A DNA stretch of 7,103 bases from Thermodesulfobacteriota bacterium (GTDB taxonomy: Bacteria > Desulfobacterota > BSN033 > UBA1163), in the NCBI GenBank assembly GCA_030024065.1, contig JASEIE010000212.1, positions 1 through 7,103 of the forward strand. Direction: 5' to 3'. The stretch's first letter is position 1. Each line of letters opens with the position of its first letter. Positions 1 to 6,022 of the stretch are shown here, piece by piece. The position numbers were made by a program, and so were the translations under genes. Below the pieces are notes generated by a model. The model did not search any database. It was not told the origin of the DNA and saw nothing but the letters and a program-made list of their open reading frames with translations.

Positions 1-998
1 CTGTTACAAAACCACCTGCTCCACCTATTAAGATAGATCCCGTCCAGGAGAAGATAAAATATGACATTGCCATCCCGTTGACCAGGCCTGTTTACCTTCA
101 CGACTACAAAAAGCTTTCATCAATAGACCCGCTTAGCCTTGACCCGATTTATGACCGTGAGGAGTTAGAGGAAGAGTATCGAATTTCACTCAAAATGGAA
201 TTTGCTACAACCGAAACCGAAGTTCATCGAGTAGTTATTATTCCCGGGACTATACCACTCAGTCAGGAAGTTCTCTCTTCAATAACCAATAAAGTTATTG
301 CCGAGGCTCGCCTATCAAGTGTGTTCTCCGAACTCTATCCGATTGTGCGTACATATGTTGAAACGAGGTGTTTTGGCCAGAAGATAGATCTTGAAAATGA
401 AAACATACGAAATCATCTCCGGGGGCCAATGCTCCAGCAAGGGATTGCTAAGTATCTTGCCAGAAAAATTAGTGAACTTACCGCTGAGAAAAGAGAGATC
501 GAATTTGAGGAGGCAAAGTTCAAGCTTTCAGACACTCAACCATTCGTCTGGCGCAGGCGTCATCTTCAATGTGAGCACACAATTTTCAATTATGTGGCGA
601 CATACAATGACTTTGAATCTGAGTTTGCAAAATTCTTAGACCGATGTCCTGATATTTTGAGGTTTGCAGTGCTGGCAGAACACTTCACCCGTTTCCGGGT
701 AGATTACCTCAGCCCCTCCGGGGCTATCAAATTTTATTACCCGGATTTTGTAGCTATCCAGAAAGAAAAAAATGGGAAGCATGTCAACTGGATTATTGAG
801 ACAAAAGGCCAGGTCTACGAAGCTGTCGCACACAAAGAGTTGAGCATCAAAGATTGGTGCAAGAAGGTGTCGGCCCAGGTTGGAGAGGAGTGGCGTTACA
901 TCCGAGTCGATCAAAAGGTCTTCGGCGATGGGAAATTCAAGAAATTTTCTGACTTAGTCGATGCTATTTTAGGAAAATCTGAAACTCCTTTGTTTTGA
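1..998 (+). CDS. Type III restriction endonuclease Res subunit, C-terminal part (5' end outside window)
   Basis: The reading frame is open from base 3 to the TGA at 996-998 (331 residues visible), so the true start lies upstream; the TTG at 78 is only an internal codon. Res is the ATP-dependent translocase/nuclease subunit of type III restriction systems and works with a Mod methyltransferase. Only its C-terminal nuclease region is here; the DEAD/DEAH helicase motifs must lie to the left. The nuclease signature is seen as FYYPDF (Pro-Asp codons at 741-746) followed by WIIETKG (Glu at 798, Lys two codons on), the PD-(D/E)xK arrangement. The preceding segments FNYVATYNDFESEFAKFLD and FRVDYLSPSGAIKFYYPDF match the family's usual order, as does the IKDWCKKV that follows. 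No catalytic residue appears lost and the end looks natural. A Mod gene would be expected upstream. The family call is firm, but whether the whole enzyme is intact cannot be seen. Confidence 0.9.
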   Translation, partial: VTKPPAPPIKIDPVQEKIKYDIAIPLTRPVYLHDYKKLSSIDPLSLDPIYDREELEEEYRISLKMEFATTETEVHRVVIIPGTIPLSQEVLSSITNKVIAEARLSSVFSELYPIVRTYVETRCFGQKIDLENENIRNHLRGPMLQQGIAKYLARKISELTAEKREIEFEEAKFKLSDTQPFVWRRRHLQCEHTIFNYVATYNDFESEFAKFLDRCPDILRFAVLAEHFTRFRVDYLSPSGAIKFYYPDFVAIQKEKNGKHVNWIIETKGQVYEAVAHKELSIKDWCKKVSAQVGEEWRYIRVDQKVFGDGKFKKFSDLVDAILGKSETPLF

Positions 999-1125
999 GG
1001 GTGAAATCACTTTAGCCACAAGCCGTCATTTATTCTGAAGGAAGGCATTCTTTGGGGGTTACAGTAAAAACAAGAAAGTAAATTGTGGTGTAAAAGGTAT
1101 TAAGACGATTCAATTTTTACGATTT

Positions 1126-1130
1126 GGTGA
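1126..1130 (+). promoter_or_regulatory. Ribosome binding site deciding the antitoxin start
   Basis: GGTGA lies five bases before the ATG at 1136. The TTG (1124) and GTG (1127) just upstream in the same frame overlap this site and have no comparable site of their own. ATG 1136 is therefore preferred. Confidence 0.5.
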
Positions 1131-1135
1131 GATTC

Positions 1136-1675
1136 ATGGACATTATTGATTTGATCGCTACCATTGCGAGAGATTACAAGGGAAAGATCGGTATAGCACC
1201 AGCCAAAACAAAGTTACTGAAATTGGCGTATCTTGGGGAAGTCTATTTTAAAAGGCTGACCGGAGAAAGGTTGACAGACCAACAATGGGTCTTTTGGAAA
1301 TATGGGCCTTATTTATGGGAATATGAGGCAATGATTTCAAACGAGGCGATATTCTTAACACCGGACCAAGCAGATGAATACTATCCCGTAGAGGTCAGGG
1401 AGGATTATCAAACGAAAGAGATGAGCATGGAAGAGGAGAATTCGATAGGTCGGGCGTTGGAACATGCCTCCGATGACCTGAACCAGATACTCGATTTCGT
1501 CTACTTTGATACCGAACCAATGATGAAAGCCCAAACAAGAGGGGAGACATTGGATTTTGATTCTGTAATGCCAGAAGAATTTTATACAGTGAGACAGTAT
1601 AAGGTTGATAAAAAGCAGGGCCAGCAGATTATTCAAAGGATTAGGAAGCGGGAGATTGATAAAGAAGGTGCCTAA
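1136..1675 (+). CDS. Panacea-domain (DUF4065/SocA-like) antitoxin
   Basis: A 179-aa protein from ATG 1136, preceded by GGTGA. Panacea (DUF4065) proteins are antitoxin domains that neutralise many unrelated toxins, and the group includes SocA and phage GepA. The signature parts are visible in order: KTKLLKLAYLGEVYF (residues 24-38), WVFWKYGP (51-58) followed by a WEYEAM helix, and a later FDTEPMMKAQTRGETLDF block (124-141). That last block is the usual family ending, before a short basic tail with many K/R/Q residues. The stop TAA overlaps the start of the next gene by 8 bp, so the two are very probably translated together. The gene lies downstream of a restriction gene, which suits a defence island. 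It is AT-rich relative to the genes after 3100. The domain call is strong; activity as an antitoxin for the next gene is inferred from position. Confidence 0.85.
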   Translation: MDIIDLIATIARDYKGKIGIAPAKTKLLKLAYLGEVYFKRLTGERLTDQQWVFWKYGPYLWEYEAMISNEAIFLTPDQADEYYPVEVREDYQTKEMSMEEENSIGRALEHASDDLNQILDFVYFDTEPMMKAQTRGETLDFDSVMPEEFYTVRQYKVDKKQGQQIIQRIRKREIDKEGA

Positions 1676-2429
1676 TAGAGGGGTTAGTGACCTATACGAA
1701 TATTGTTGTGATGGTCAGTTTTATGACTGGTCATTTCCAGATCATCTCGGGAAGCCTCCTCCTTCTGTTGGCCCAAAATATATCTGTATGGGGCCTGTTT
1801 TCTATAAAGACGATGAGGTTTTAACTCTGATAGAGGATAGATACGATCCTATACATGAAGAAGCGTCTACATGGAAGATTGCCAGATTTAAAGATGGAAT
1901 AAGAGATAATCGCTTGCCTCATAGACCATACAAGGTATTCCAGCTTGAAACGGACGATGATCTCCTGGTGCTTAAATGTAAAATAAGACCGGTGCTGGTT
2001 ATAAAGAAGATCGAATCTGATTGGAGAGTCCCAGGCAAATACTTTCATGATACATGGCTTTGTTTACCTCTTTTCTCTTATAAGAACAGGCATTCTCAAC
2101 GGTATGTTTTATCGGACCAGATGTTGCAGATTCCCCATAGATTCTATTTCCCCTCAGGTGATCCCGGCCTTTATGAAGAGTGCGCTGGGCTGATAAATGA
2201 ATTGCAATGTATTCCAGAGGTCAATCTGTATCCAAGGAAATGCTTTTGTGATATTAGAGACCCTAAAATGGATCGCCCTATTAAATTGTGCGACAAAGCA
2301 TTTCATGCTGTAGTTGGGCATGTCGCCCAGTTTTTACCTGAAATCGCCATTTCAGATGAATCTCTTGAGTGGTATGAATTTTTCAAAGAGCTTGTTAATG
2401 AAGAGATGAGTAAAATAGTTTCTCATTAA
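1668..2429 (+). CDS. Unrecognised 253-aa protein, probable toxin partner of the Panacea antitoxin
   Basis: The start chosen is GTG 1668, which overlaps the antitoxin stop by 8 bp; GGGAG at 1650-1654 is 13 bases upstream. Frame-compatible TTG codons at 1605 and 1656 would give deeper overlap and lack a good ribosome site. I do not recognise the family. Visible traits: a soluble protein with no signal peptide or membrane segment; nine Cys, including CC near residue 13 and CFC near 192; a strand KIRPVLVI (105-112); then WLCLPLFSY (130-138), IPHRFYFPS (155-163) and LINELQCIP (175-183); and an acidic helical C-terminus. An RPVLVI-type strand followed by further beta strands and an ELQ-IP element loosely recalls PemK/MazF RNase toxins, but the protein is over twice their usual length, so this is only a suggestion. 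Its place beside a Panacea antitoxin is the main argument for a toxin role. It could instead be an unrelated accessory gene. Confidence 0.65.
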   Translation: MPNRGVSDLYEYCCDGQFYDWSFPDHLGKPPPSVGPKYICMGPVFYKDDEVLTLIEDRYDPIHEEASTWKIARFKDGIRDNRLPHRPYKVFQLETDDDLLVLKCKIRPVLVIKKIESDWRVPGKYFHDTWLCLPLFSYKNRHSQRYVLSDQMLQIPHRFYFPSGDPGLYEECAGLINELQCIPEVNLYPRKCFCDIRDPKMDRPIKLCDKAFHAVVGHVAQFLPEIAISDESLEWYEFFKELVNEEMSKIVSH

Positions 2430-2475
2430 TTTAAACAAGATTTATATTTCGGGTGTTTATTTGGATGTCGTTGTA

Positions 2476-2661
2476 TTAATATTTTCTTATTCTCTTCGTC
2501 TTTTCTCCATTCACTTGAAAAGTGATCGGATCGATGACAACACTGTAATCCCCTTTTGCTTTCTTAATAGAGAAGAAACTATTACAGTATTCTCCATGCC
2601 ATCTCTATGACAGATAAAGCAATATTTTGAAAAGTTTATATCTTCTATGGGATTACTACAA
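2476..2661 (-). pseudogene. Possible decayed small gene, family unknown
   Basis: Reading leftward on the minus strand, one frame gives NPIEDINFSKYCFICHRDGM, and a neighbouring frame then gives FFSIKKAKGDYSVVIDPITF followed by QVNGEKTKRIRKY and a TAA stop at 2478-2476. Each piece has protein-like composition (a CxxC in the first, alternating hydrophobic residues then a basic tail in the second). They would join if one base were restored near 2590-2600. No start codon with a ribosome site is present. I read this as a small Cys-containing protein gene broken by a frameshift, but chance open frames in AT-rich DNA remain possible, and no family could be named. Confidence 0.28.
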
Positions 2662-2682
2662 AAACAGATTACTACAAAAACA
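2651..2682. repeat. Perfect 16-bp tandem duplication
   Basis: GATTACTACAAAAACA occurs at 2651-2666 and again, without any gap or mismatch, at 2667-2682. Two copies only. It could come from slippage or be a scar of a local duplication. No protein-binding role can be shown. Confidence 0.85.
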
Positions 2683-2741
2683 TTGTGTAATTCATTTGAT
2701 TATGGTAACATTTCTGAAATTTTGGAGGGAATGTCTATAAG

Positions 2742-3078
2742 ATGAACATGAGAAGGATTTTGAAAAAGATTGAAGAGACAGAAACACCTAAGGTGAACAA
2801 GGTAGCTGTGGCCTATAGTGGAGGACTGGACTCCTCTCTTGCCATCACATTGCTCAGACGAAAGTATAAAGCGAAAAGAATCCTCCCCATCACAATCGAT
2901 GTAGGTCAAGGAGAGGAGGAAGTTTTAGAGAGCAGGAGAAAGGCGAAGGTTCTCAAGATCAAACCTCCCGGAGATCAGGTCTATTAAAGCCACTGGTTTT
3001 GATCAGAGGCGTTGCGCGGATGCTGCTTATATTTGGGGGCTTCCATATGAGATTTTAGCAAAGAGGAAAGCAAAATAG
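2742..3078 (+). pseudogene. argG: Argininosuccinate synthase, internally deleted and frameshifted
   Basis: ArgG joins citrulline and aspartate using ATP in arginine synthesis and is normally about 400 aa. Here ATG 2742 (GGAGGG 12 bases upstream) opens an N-terminal piece with the ATP-binding PP-loop AYSGGLDSS and the ITIDVGQGEEEVLESRRKA segment, typical of the first 60-70 residues. This frame stops at TAA 2985-2987. In the next frame, from about 2971, EIRSIKATGFDQRRCADAAY and WGLPYEILAKRKAK lead to TAG 3076-3078. This resembles the ArgG C-terminus (consensus like YDQRDAxGFIxLWGLP). Roughly 300 central codons, carrying the citrulline and aspartate sites, are missing. AGATCA occurs at 2956-2961 and 2972-2977 around the junction, which may mark the deletion scar. 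The gene cannot make an active enzyme. argH follows 43 bp on, so an argGH operon has been damaged. Confidence 0.85.
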
Positions 3079-3121
3079 CATTTTAGATGGATATTTTTCA
3101 TCAGACTTAGGAGATTGAGGG

Positions 3122-4630
3122 ATGAAGGTCGAAAAGTTATGGGGGGGGCGATTTGATAAGTTGCCATCCGGGGAGATGGTCGGTTTTCTCTCAGGGAGAG
3201 ATGTCAAAGGCACTCCTCCTGCTGATGAACGCTTGCTTCCATATGATCTATGGGGGAATCGGGCCCATGTCCTGATGCTTTGCCGCCAGAGGATTCTCTC
3301 GAAGCAGGATGGGAAGAAGATCCTCAAGGGATTGAAGGAACTGCAATCCCTTTATCAAAAGGGGGAGTTTAAATTGGATCCTTCCTTGGAAGATGTCCAT
3401 TCCAACATCGAGGGTTTTCTTATAGAACAATTTGGGATTGAATATGGAGGAAAAGTCCATACAGGTAGAAGCCGGAATGACCAGATCGCCCTCGATATGC
3501 GTCTCTACCTTCGGGATCAGGTTTTTGGATTTGTGGAAGGTTTGATCGGATTGATTGAATCGCTTCTCCAGAAGGCTGGAGAGCACCGTTTGACGATCAT
3601 GCCTGGTTACACCCATCACCAGCATGCTGTCGCTACGACCTTTGGCCATCTCCTTCTCTCCTTTGCCGAACCACTTGATCGAGATATTCAACGATTTATC
3701 CAATGGTTTGCCCTCTTCAATAAGAATCCTTTAGGGGCAGCCGCCGGTTATGGCACTTCTTTCCCTCTCAATCGACAATTGACATCAAAGCTCCTTGGAT
3801 TTGATGGGCCTACGGAGAATGTCACCGATCCCATCACCCAGAGATGGGAGCCTGAAGCGGAATTGGGATATGCCATTGCAGTGACGATGAACCACCTCTC
3901 CACCATGGCACAGACCTTGATCCTTCTGTCCACCCGTGAATTCAATATGGTCCGTCTGGATGATCGACATTGCACCGGTAGTTCCATCATGCCCCAGAAA
4001 CGAAATCCCTGCTCCCTGGAGGTGATCAAGGCAAAGACCTCTTTTGCCCAGGGAGTGGCGATGAGCCTTCTCTCAACTGGCAAAGCCCTCTTCATGGGAT
4101 ATAATCGGGACACCCAATGGACGAAGTACTGGATCATGGATCTGGTGGAAGAGACGAAACCAGCTCTTTTGGTGATGACCGAGGTGATACGACTCCTCCA
4201 GGTTCATAAGACTCAGATGTTGAAACAGGCCGAAGAGGGGTTTGCCGGCGCTACCCCCTTAATGGAGTGGATGGTCACCTCATTTGGCCTTCCTCTGCGA
4301 AAGGCGAAGATGGTGATGGAGAAGGCAGTCAAATATTCTGAGAGGGAAGGAAAGGGAGAAGTTTCCTTCCAGGGCTTAAAGAGAGTCCTGAAAGAGATGA
4401 AGATCGATCTACCCGTTACAGAGCAGGATGTAAGAAAGACCCAGAGGCCGGAAAGAGTCCTATCCAAAAACCTTTCAATAGGATCACCGTCTCAAAAAAG
4501 AACGAGGGAAAATATTTTAACCCTTAAGAAGAGAATAAATCTTAACAGAAATTGGTTGATAAATAAGAAGAGGGGAATTGAAAGGTCAAAAGCATTAATT
4601 GCCGAACTGGAGAAGCAGTTCAAAGGTTGA
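3122..4630 (+). CDS. argH: Argininosuccinate lyase, divergent
   Basis: Predicted to split argininosuccinate into arginine and fumarate, the last step of arginine synthesis (cytosolic homotetramer). It belongs to the fumarase/aspartase superfamily. ATG 3122 follows AGGAGAT at 3109-3115. Landmarks in order: LWGGRF at the N-terminus; LLPYDLWGNRAHVLML (38-53); DVHSNIE (91-97); HTGRSRND (113-120); PGYTHHQHA with the catalytic His165 (161-169); GTSFPLNR (211-218); the signature GSSIMPQKRNP with the active serine pair 287-288 (286-296); and YNRD (327-330). Oddities: the usual LQxAQP after the catalytic His reads HQHAVA, the residues after YNRDTQ read WTKYW, and a Lys/Arg-rich helical tail makes it 502 aa against about 460. 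The core seems intact. With its argG neighbour broken, it either relies on an ArgG elsewhere or acts on another amino-acid/fumarate adduct. The family is certain; the substrate is less so. Confidence 0.9.
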   Translation: MKVEKLWGGRFDKLPSGEMVGFLSGRDVKGTPPADERLLPYDLWGNRAHVLMLCRQRILSKQDGKKILKGLKELQSLYQKGEFKLDPSLEDVHSNIEGFLIEQFGIEYGGKVHTGRSRNDQIALDMRLYLRDQVFGFVEGLIGLIESLLQKAGEHRLTIMPGYTHHQHAVATTFGHLLLSFAEPLDRDIQRFIQWFALFNKNPLGAAAGYGTSFPLNRQLTSKLLGFDGPTENVTDPITQRWEPEAELGYAIAVTMNHLSTMAQTLILLSTREFNMVRLDDRHCTGSSIMPQKRNPCSLEVIKAKTSFAQGVAMSLLSTGKALFMGYNRDTQWTKYWIMDLVEETKPALLVMTEVIRLLQVHKTQMLKQAEEGFAGATPLMEWMVTSFGLPLRKAKMVMEKAVKYSEREGKGEVSFQGLKRVLKEMKIDLPVTEQDVRKTQRPERVLSKNLSIGSPSQKRTRENILTLKKRINLNRNWLINKKRGIERSKALIAELEKQFKG

Positions 4631-4642
4631 AAGGAGGGTACA

Positions 4643-5125
4643 ATGGGAAAAGTGGAGGCGATCATCAAGTCTGAAATCGTACGTCTGGCAAAGAGGGAGG
4701 TTCGAAAGATCTCTGTTCCATTAGGCCGGGATGTGAGGGTCTTGAAAAGTGCTGTCTCGCAACTTCGCAAGGCGATTTTGGCCCTCGAGCGATTCACAGC
4801 CCTGCAGAAGAAAGAATCGGAGAAAAAGATTTCCTTCGAAGCCGCTCCGGAAGAGGTGGAGATATCCCGCCTCTCTCCACGATTGGTCCGGAGCCTTCGC
4901 AAACGCCTGGGTGTCTCCCAAAGGGAACTCGCGCGCCTGACAGGAGTTACTCCCCTTGCTGTGTATCAATGGGAGACCGGGACGTTTAAGCCGAAAAAAG
5001 AGAAGAAAGCAATCCTGGTGGGCCTTCGTAAACTTGGTCGCCGCGATGTGAAAAAACTCCTCGAAGAGAGGGGGGCGGAGGGAATAAAGAGGAAGGTTCG
5101 CAAACCGAAAGCCTCAAAAAAATAG
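4643..5125 (+). CDS. XRE-type helix-turn-helix DNA-binding protein with coiled-coil N-terminus
   Basis: 160 aa, with a very strong ribosome site (AAGGAGGG at 4631-4638) four bases before ATG 4643. It begins 12 bp after the argH stop, so the two are probably on one transcript. Residues 1-60 are a charged, helical, probably coiled-coil segment (EIVRLAKREVRKI ... VLKSAVSQLRKAILALERF). Residues about 80-135 form the Cro/C1-type helix-turn-helix: LRKRLGVSQRELARLTGVT, then VYQWETGTFKPKKEK, with the typical VSQ-ELA and W-E-G-KP positions. The tail is strongly basic (KRKVRKPKASKK). It probably binds DNA as a dimer through the helical N-terminus. It could be a regulator or a small nucleoid-type protein; no operator can be pointed to. 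No HipA- or RelE-like partner is next to it, so an antitoxin role is not supported. Confidence 0.8.
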   Translation: MGKVEAIIKSEIVRLAKREVRKISVPLGRDVRVLKSAVSQLRKAILALERFTALQKKESEKKISFEAAPEEVEISRLSPRLVRSLRKRLGVSQRELARLTGVTPLAVYQWETGTFKPKKEKKAILVGLRKLGRRDVKKLLEERGAEGIKRKVRKPKASKK

Positions 5126-5131
5126 TACCCC

Positions 5132-5207
5132 AAAGGGGACAGACTACTTTTAACAGGGAATCAGAGGAGGTTTAAGCATACATAGTAAAAAGTAGCCTGT
5201 CCCCTTT
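5132..5207. repeat. Long inverted repeat, REP/RAYT-type element remnant; may also act as terminator
   Basis: AAAGGGGACAGACTACTTTT (5132-5151) is mirrored by AAAAGTAGCCTGTCCCCTTT (5188-5207): 19 of 20 positions pair, with one A-C mismatch. The 36-base spacer contains GAGGAGG (5164-5170), which looks like a stranded ribosome site. Ends of the form AAAGGGGACAG...TACTTTT are ones I associate with REP-type elements mobilised by RAYT (Y1) transposases. This would be a shortened copy that has lost its gene, an inference from pattern. The element lies 6 bp after the helix-turn-helix gene, and its right arm runs into TTTTATTATTTTATTA, so the folded RNA could also end transcription of the argH unit. 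Confidence 0.8.
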
Positions 5208-5230
5208 TATTATTTTATTATGGAGGCCTT

Positions 5231-5743
5231 ATGGATCTAAGAGTTTTTGAGAAGATGGATACTTCAAAGCTCCGGAGCTATATTCAATTTTTGCTCTGGC
5301 ACTACCGTGTGATCGATGCCTTCTGGTTTCTCTATGTGGCCGAGCATTTCGACCAGCCCACGGCAGAGCAACTCAATGAGCTGGTCTGGGGTCGGGTGCC
5401 CGCAATGGCTGCCAAAGACCTTATCGAACGTTTTGATATCAAAGAGAAAGGTCTTAAGGGTTTTGTTAAGGCCCTGAAATATTTTCCCTGGGCAATTTTG
5501 GTGGGTTACGAGATTGAAGAGAAAGAGGATGAGGTCATCATCACCGTTCCCAATTGCCCCACCCAGGAGGCCCGCCTCAAAAGGGGGTTGGAAGAGTTTG
5601 TCTGCAAAGAGATGCACCGGGGTGAGTTTACCAGTTTTGCCAAGGAGGTCGACCCGAGAATTGAAATAGAGTGCCTTTTTGCTCCCCCAGATCCCCACCC
5701 CAAGGACCTGTTCTGTAAGTGGAGATTTACGTTAAGAATTTAG
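5231..5743 (+). CDS. DUF6125-type conserved protein
   Basis: 170 aa from ATG 5231, with GGAGG (5222-5226) four bases upstream; an ATG at 5220 in another frame ends after six codons. The protein matches my memory of a family of unknown function (DUF6125) common in Desulfobacterota and some archaea. Conserved-looking blocks are [14 protein letters not shown] (21-34), LNELVWGRV (48-56), [21 protein letters not shown] (73-93), [17 protein letters not shown] (106-122), [10 protein letters not shown] (124-133), and the end block [19 protein letters not shown] with FCKWRF. Cysteines at 109, 125, 148 and 162 plus His129 fall inside these blocks and could bind a metal or a cofactor; this is inference. 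There is no signal peptide or membrane span. It stands alone between two REP-like repeats and has no obvious operon partner. The function is not known to me. Confidence 0.8.
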   Translation: MDLRVFEKMDTSKLRSYIQFLLWHYRVIDAFWFLYVAEHFDQPTAEQLNELVWGRVPAMAAKDLIERFDIKEKGLKGFVKALKYFPWAILVGYEIEEKEDEVIITVPNCPTQEARLKRGLEEFVCKEMHRGEFTSFAKEVDPRIEIECLFAPPDPHPKDLFCKWRFTLRI

Positions 5744-5745
5744 AC

Positions 5746-5766
5746 AAAAGGGGACAGATTTATTTT
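5746..5766 (+). repeat. Orphan half-copy of the AAAGGGGACAG repeat
   Basis: AAAAGGGGACAGATTTATTTT starts three bases after the stop of the preceding gene. It shares AAAGGGGACAGA and the T-rich ending with the left arm at 5132. A possible worn partner, AGTGCCCCTT (5791-5800), lies downstream but matches poorly. Confidence 0.6.
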
Positions 5767-5954
5767 CCGATTATAATGTTTTAGAATTTAAGTGCCCCTT
5801 GGGTTTCATTCCCGGGAGGCCTCGCTGTGGAGTTTCAGTTGAGGAGGTATGCTTAGGTTGCATTTGAGCCAATATCCTCTATTTTTTCTTCACTAACAAA
5901 TCCCTTTCCTGCCAAAGTCAATTCATACCTCTAACTCCAGAATTTCTTCCCAGG

Positions 5955-5980
5955 ACCGGGAACTTTTTTTGTGTTCCGGT
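5955..5980. other. Hairpin upstream of the secreted-protein gene
   Basis: ACCGGGAAC (5955-5963) pairs with GTTCCGGT (5973-5980), leaving one bulged G and a T-rich nine-base loop. It lies 42 bp before the ATG at 6023. The T-run is in the loop rather than after the stem, so it is not a standard terminator. It may be a leader structure. The rest of the gap 5744-6022 shows no gene and no convincing promoter pair, although TATAAT occurs at 5772-5777 without a placed -35. Confidence 0.4.
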
Positions 5981-6022
5981 TGTCTATTAAACCAAAAGAA
6001 ACTGGAAAAAGGAGGTTAAGTT

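Larger units (their letters stand above)
2430..2741. other. 312-bp gap without an intact gene
   Basis: This AT-rich gap separates the presumed toxin-antitoxin unit from the broken argG. It holds a short hairpin at 2511-2525 (TCACTT, loop GAA, AAGTGA) with no T-run after it, a perfect 16-bp tandem duplication at 2651-2682, and a frameshifted coding-like remnant on the minus strand (entered separately). GGAGGG at 2724-2729 is the ribosome site for the argG remnant. I could not assign a convincing -35/-10 pair or a clear rho-independent terminator. Confidence 0.6.

Noticed and set aside
1006..1015. Terminator after the Res gene
   Set aside because: GTGAAATCAC gives only a four-base stem with no usable loop.
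1605..1667. Extending the putative toxin upstream to TTG 1605
   Set aside because: It would overlap the antitoxin by 71 bp, with no ribosome site and a Lys/Arg/Gly-rich stretch that merely reflects the other frame.
2742..2987. A functional stand-alone 81-aa PP-loop ATPase
   Set aside because: The segment ends abruptly after the first ArgG block, and the ArgG C-terminus follows in another frame, so a deleted argG explains it better.
3248..3703. 151-codon open frame on the minus strand within argH
   Set aside because: It lies wholly inside argH, whose motifs are unmistakable in the other strand, and its translation resembles no protein.
5772..5777. TATAAT as a -10 promoter element
   Set aside because: No credible -35 element lies 16-18 bases upstream, and the sequence is AT-rich enough for chance.
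5849..5896. 15-codon ORF after GAGGAGG at 5841-5847
   Set aside because: The ribosome site is only one base from the ATG and the peptide is too short to support.
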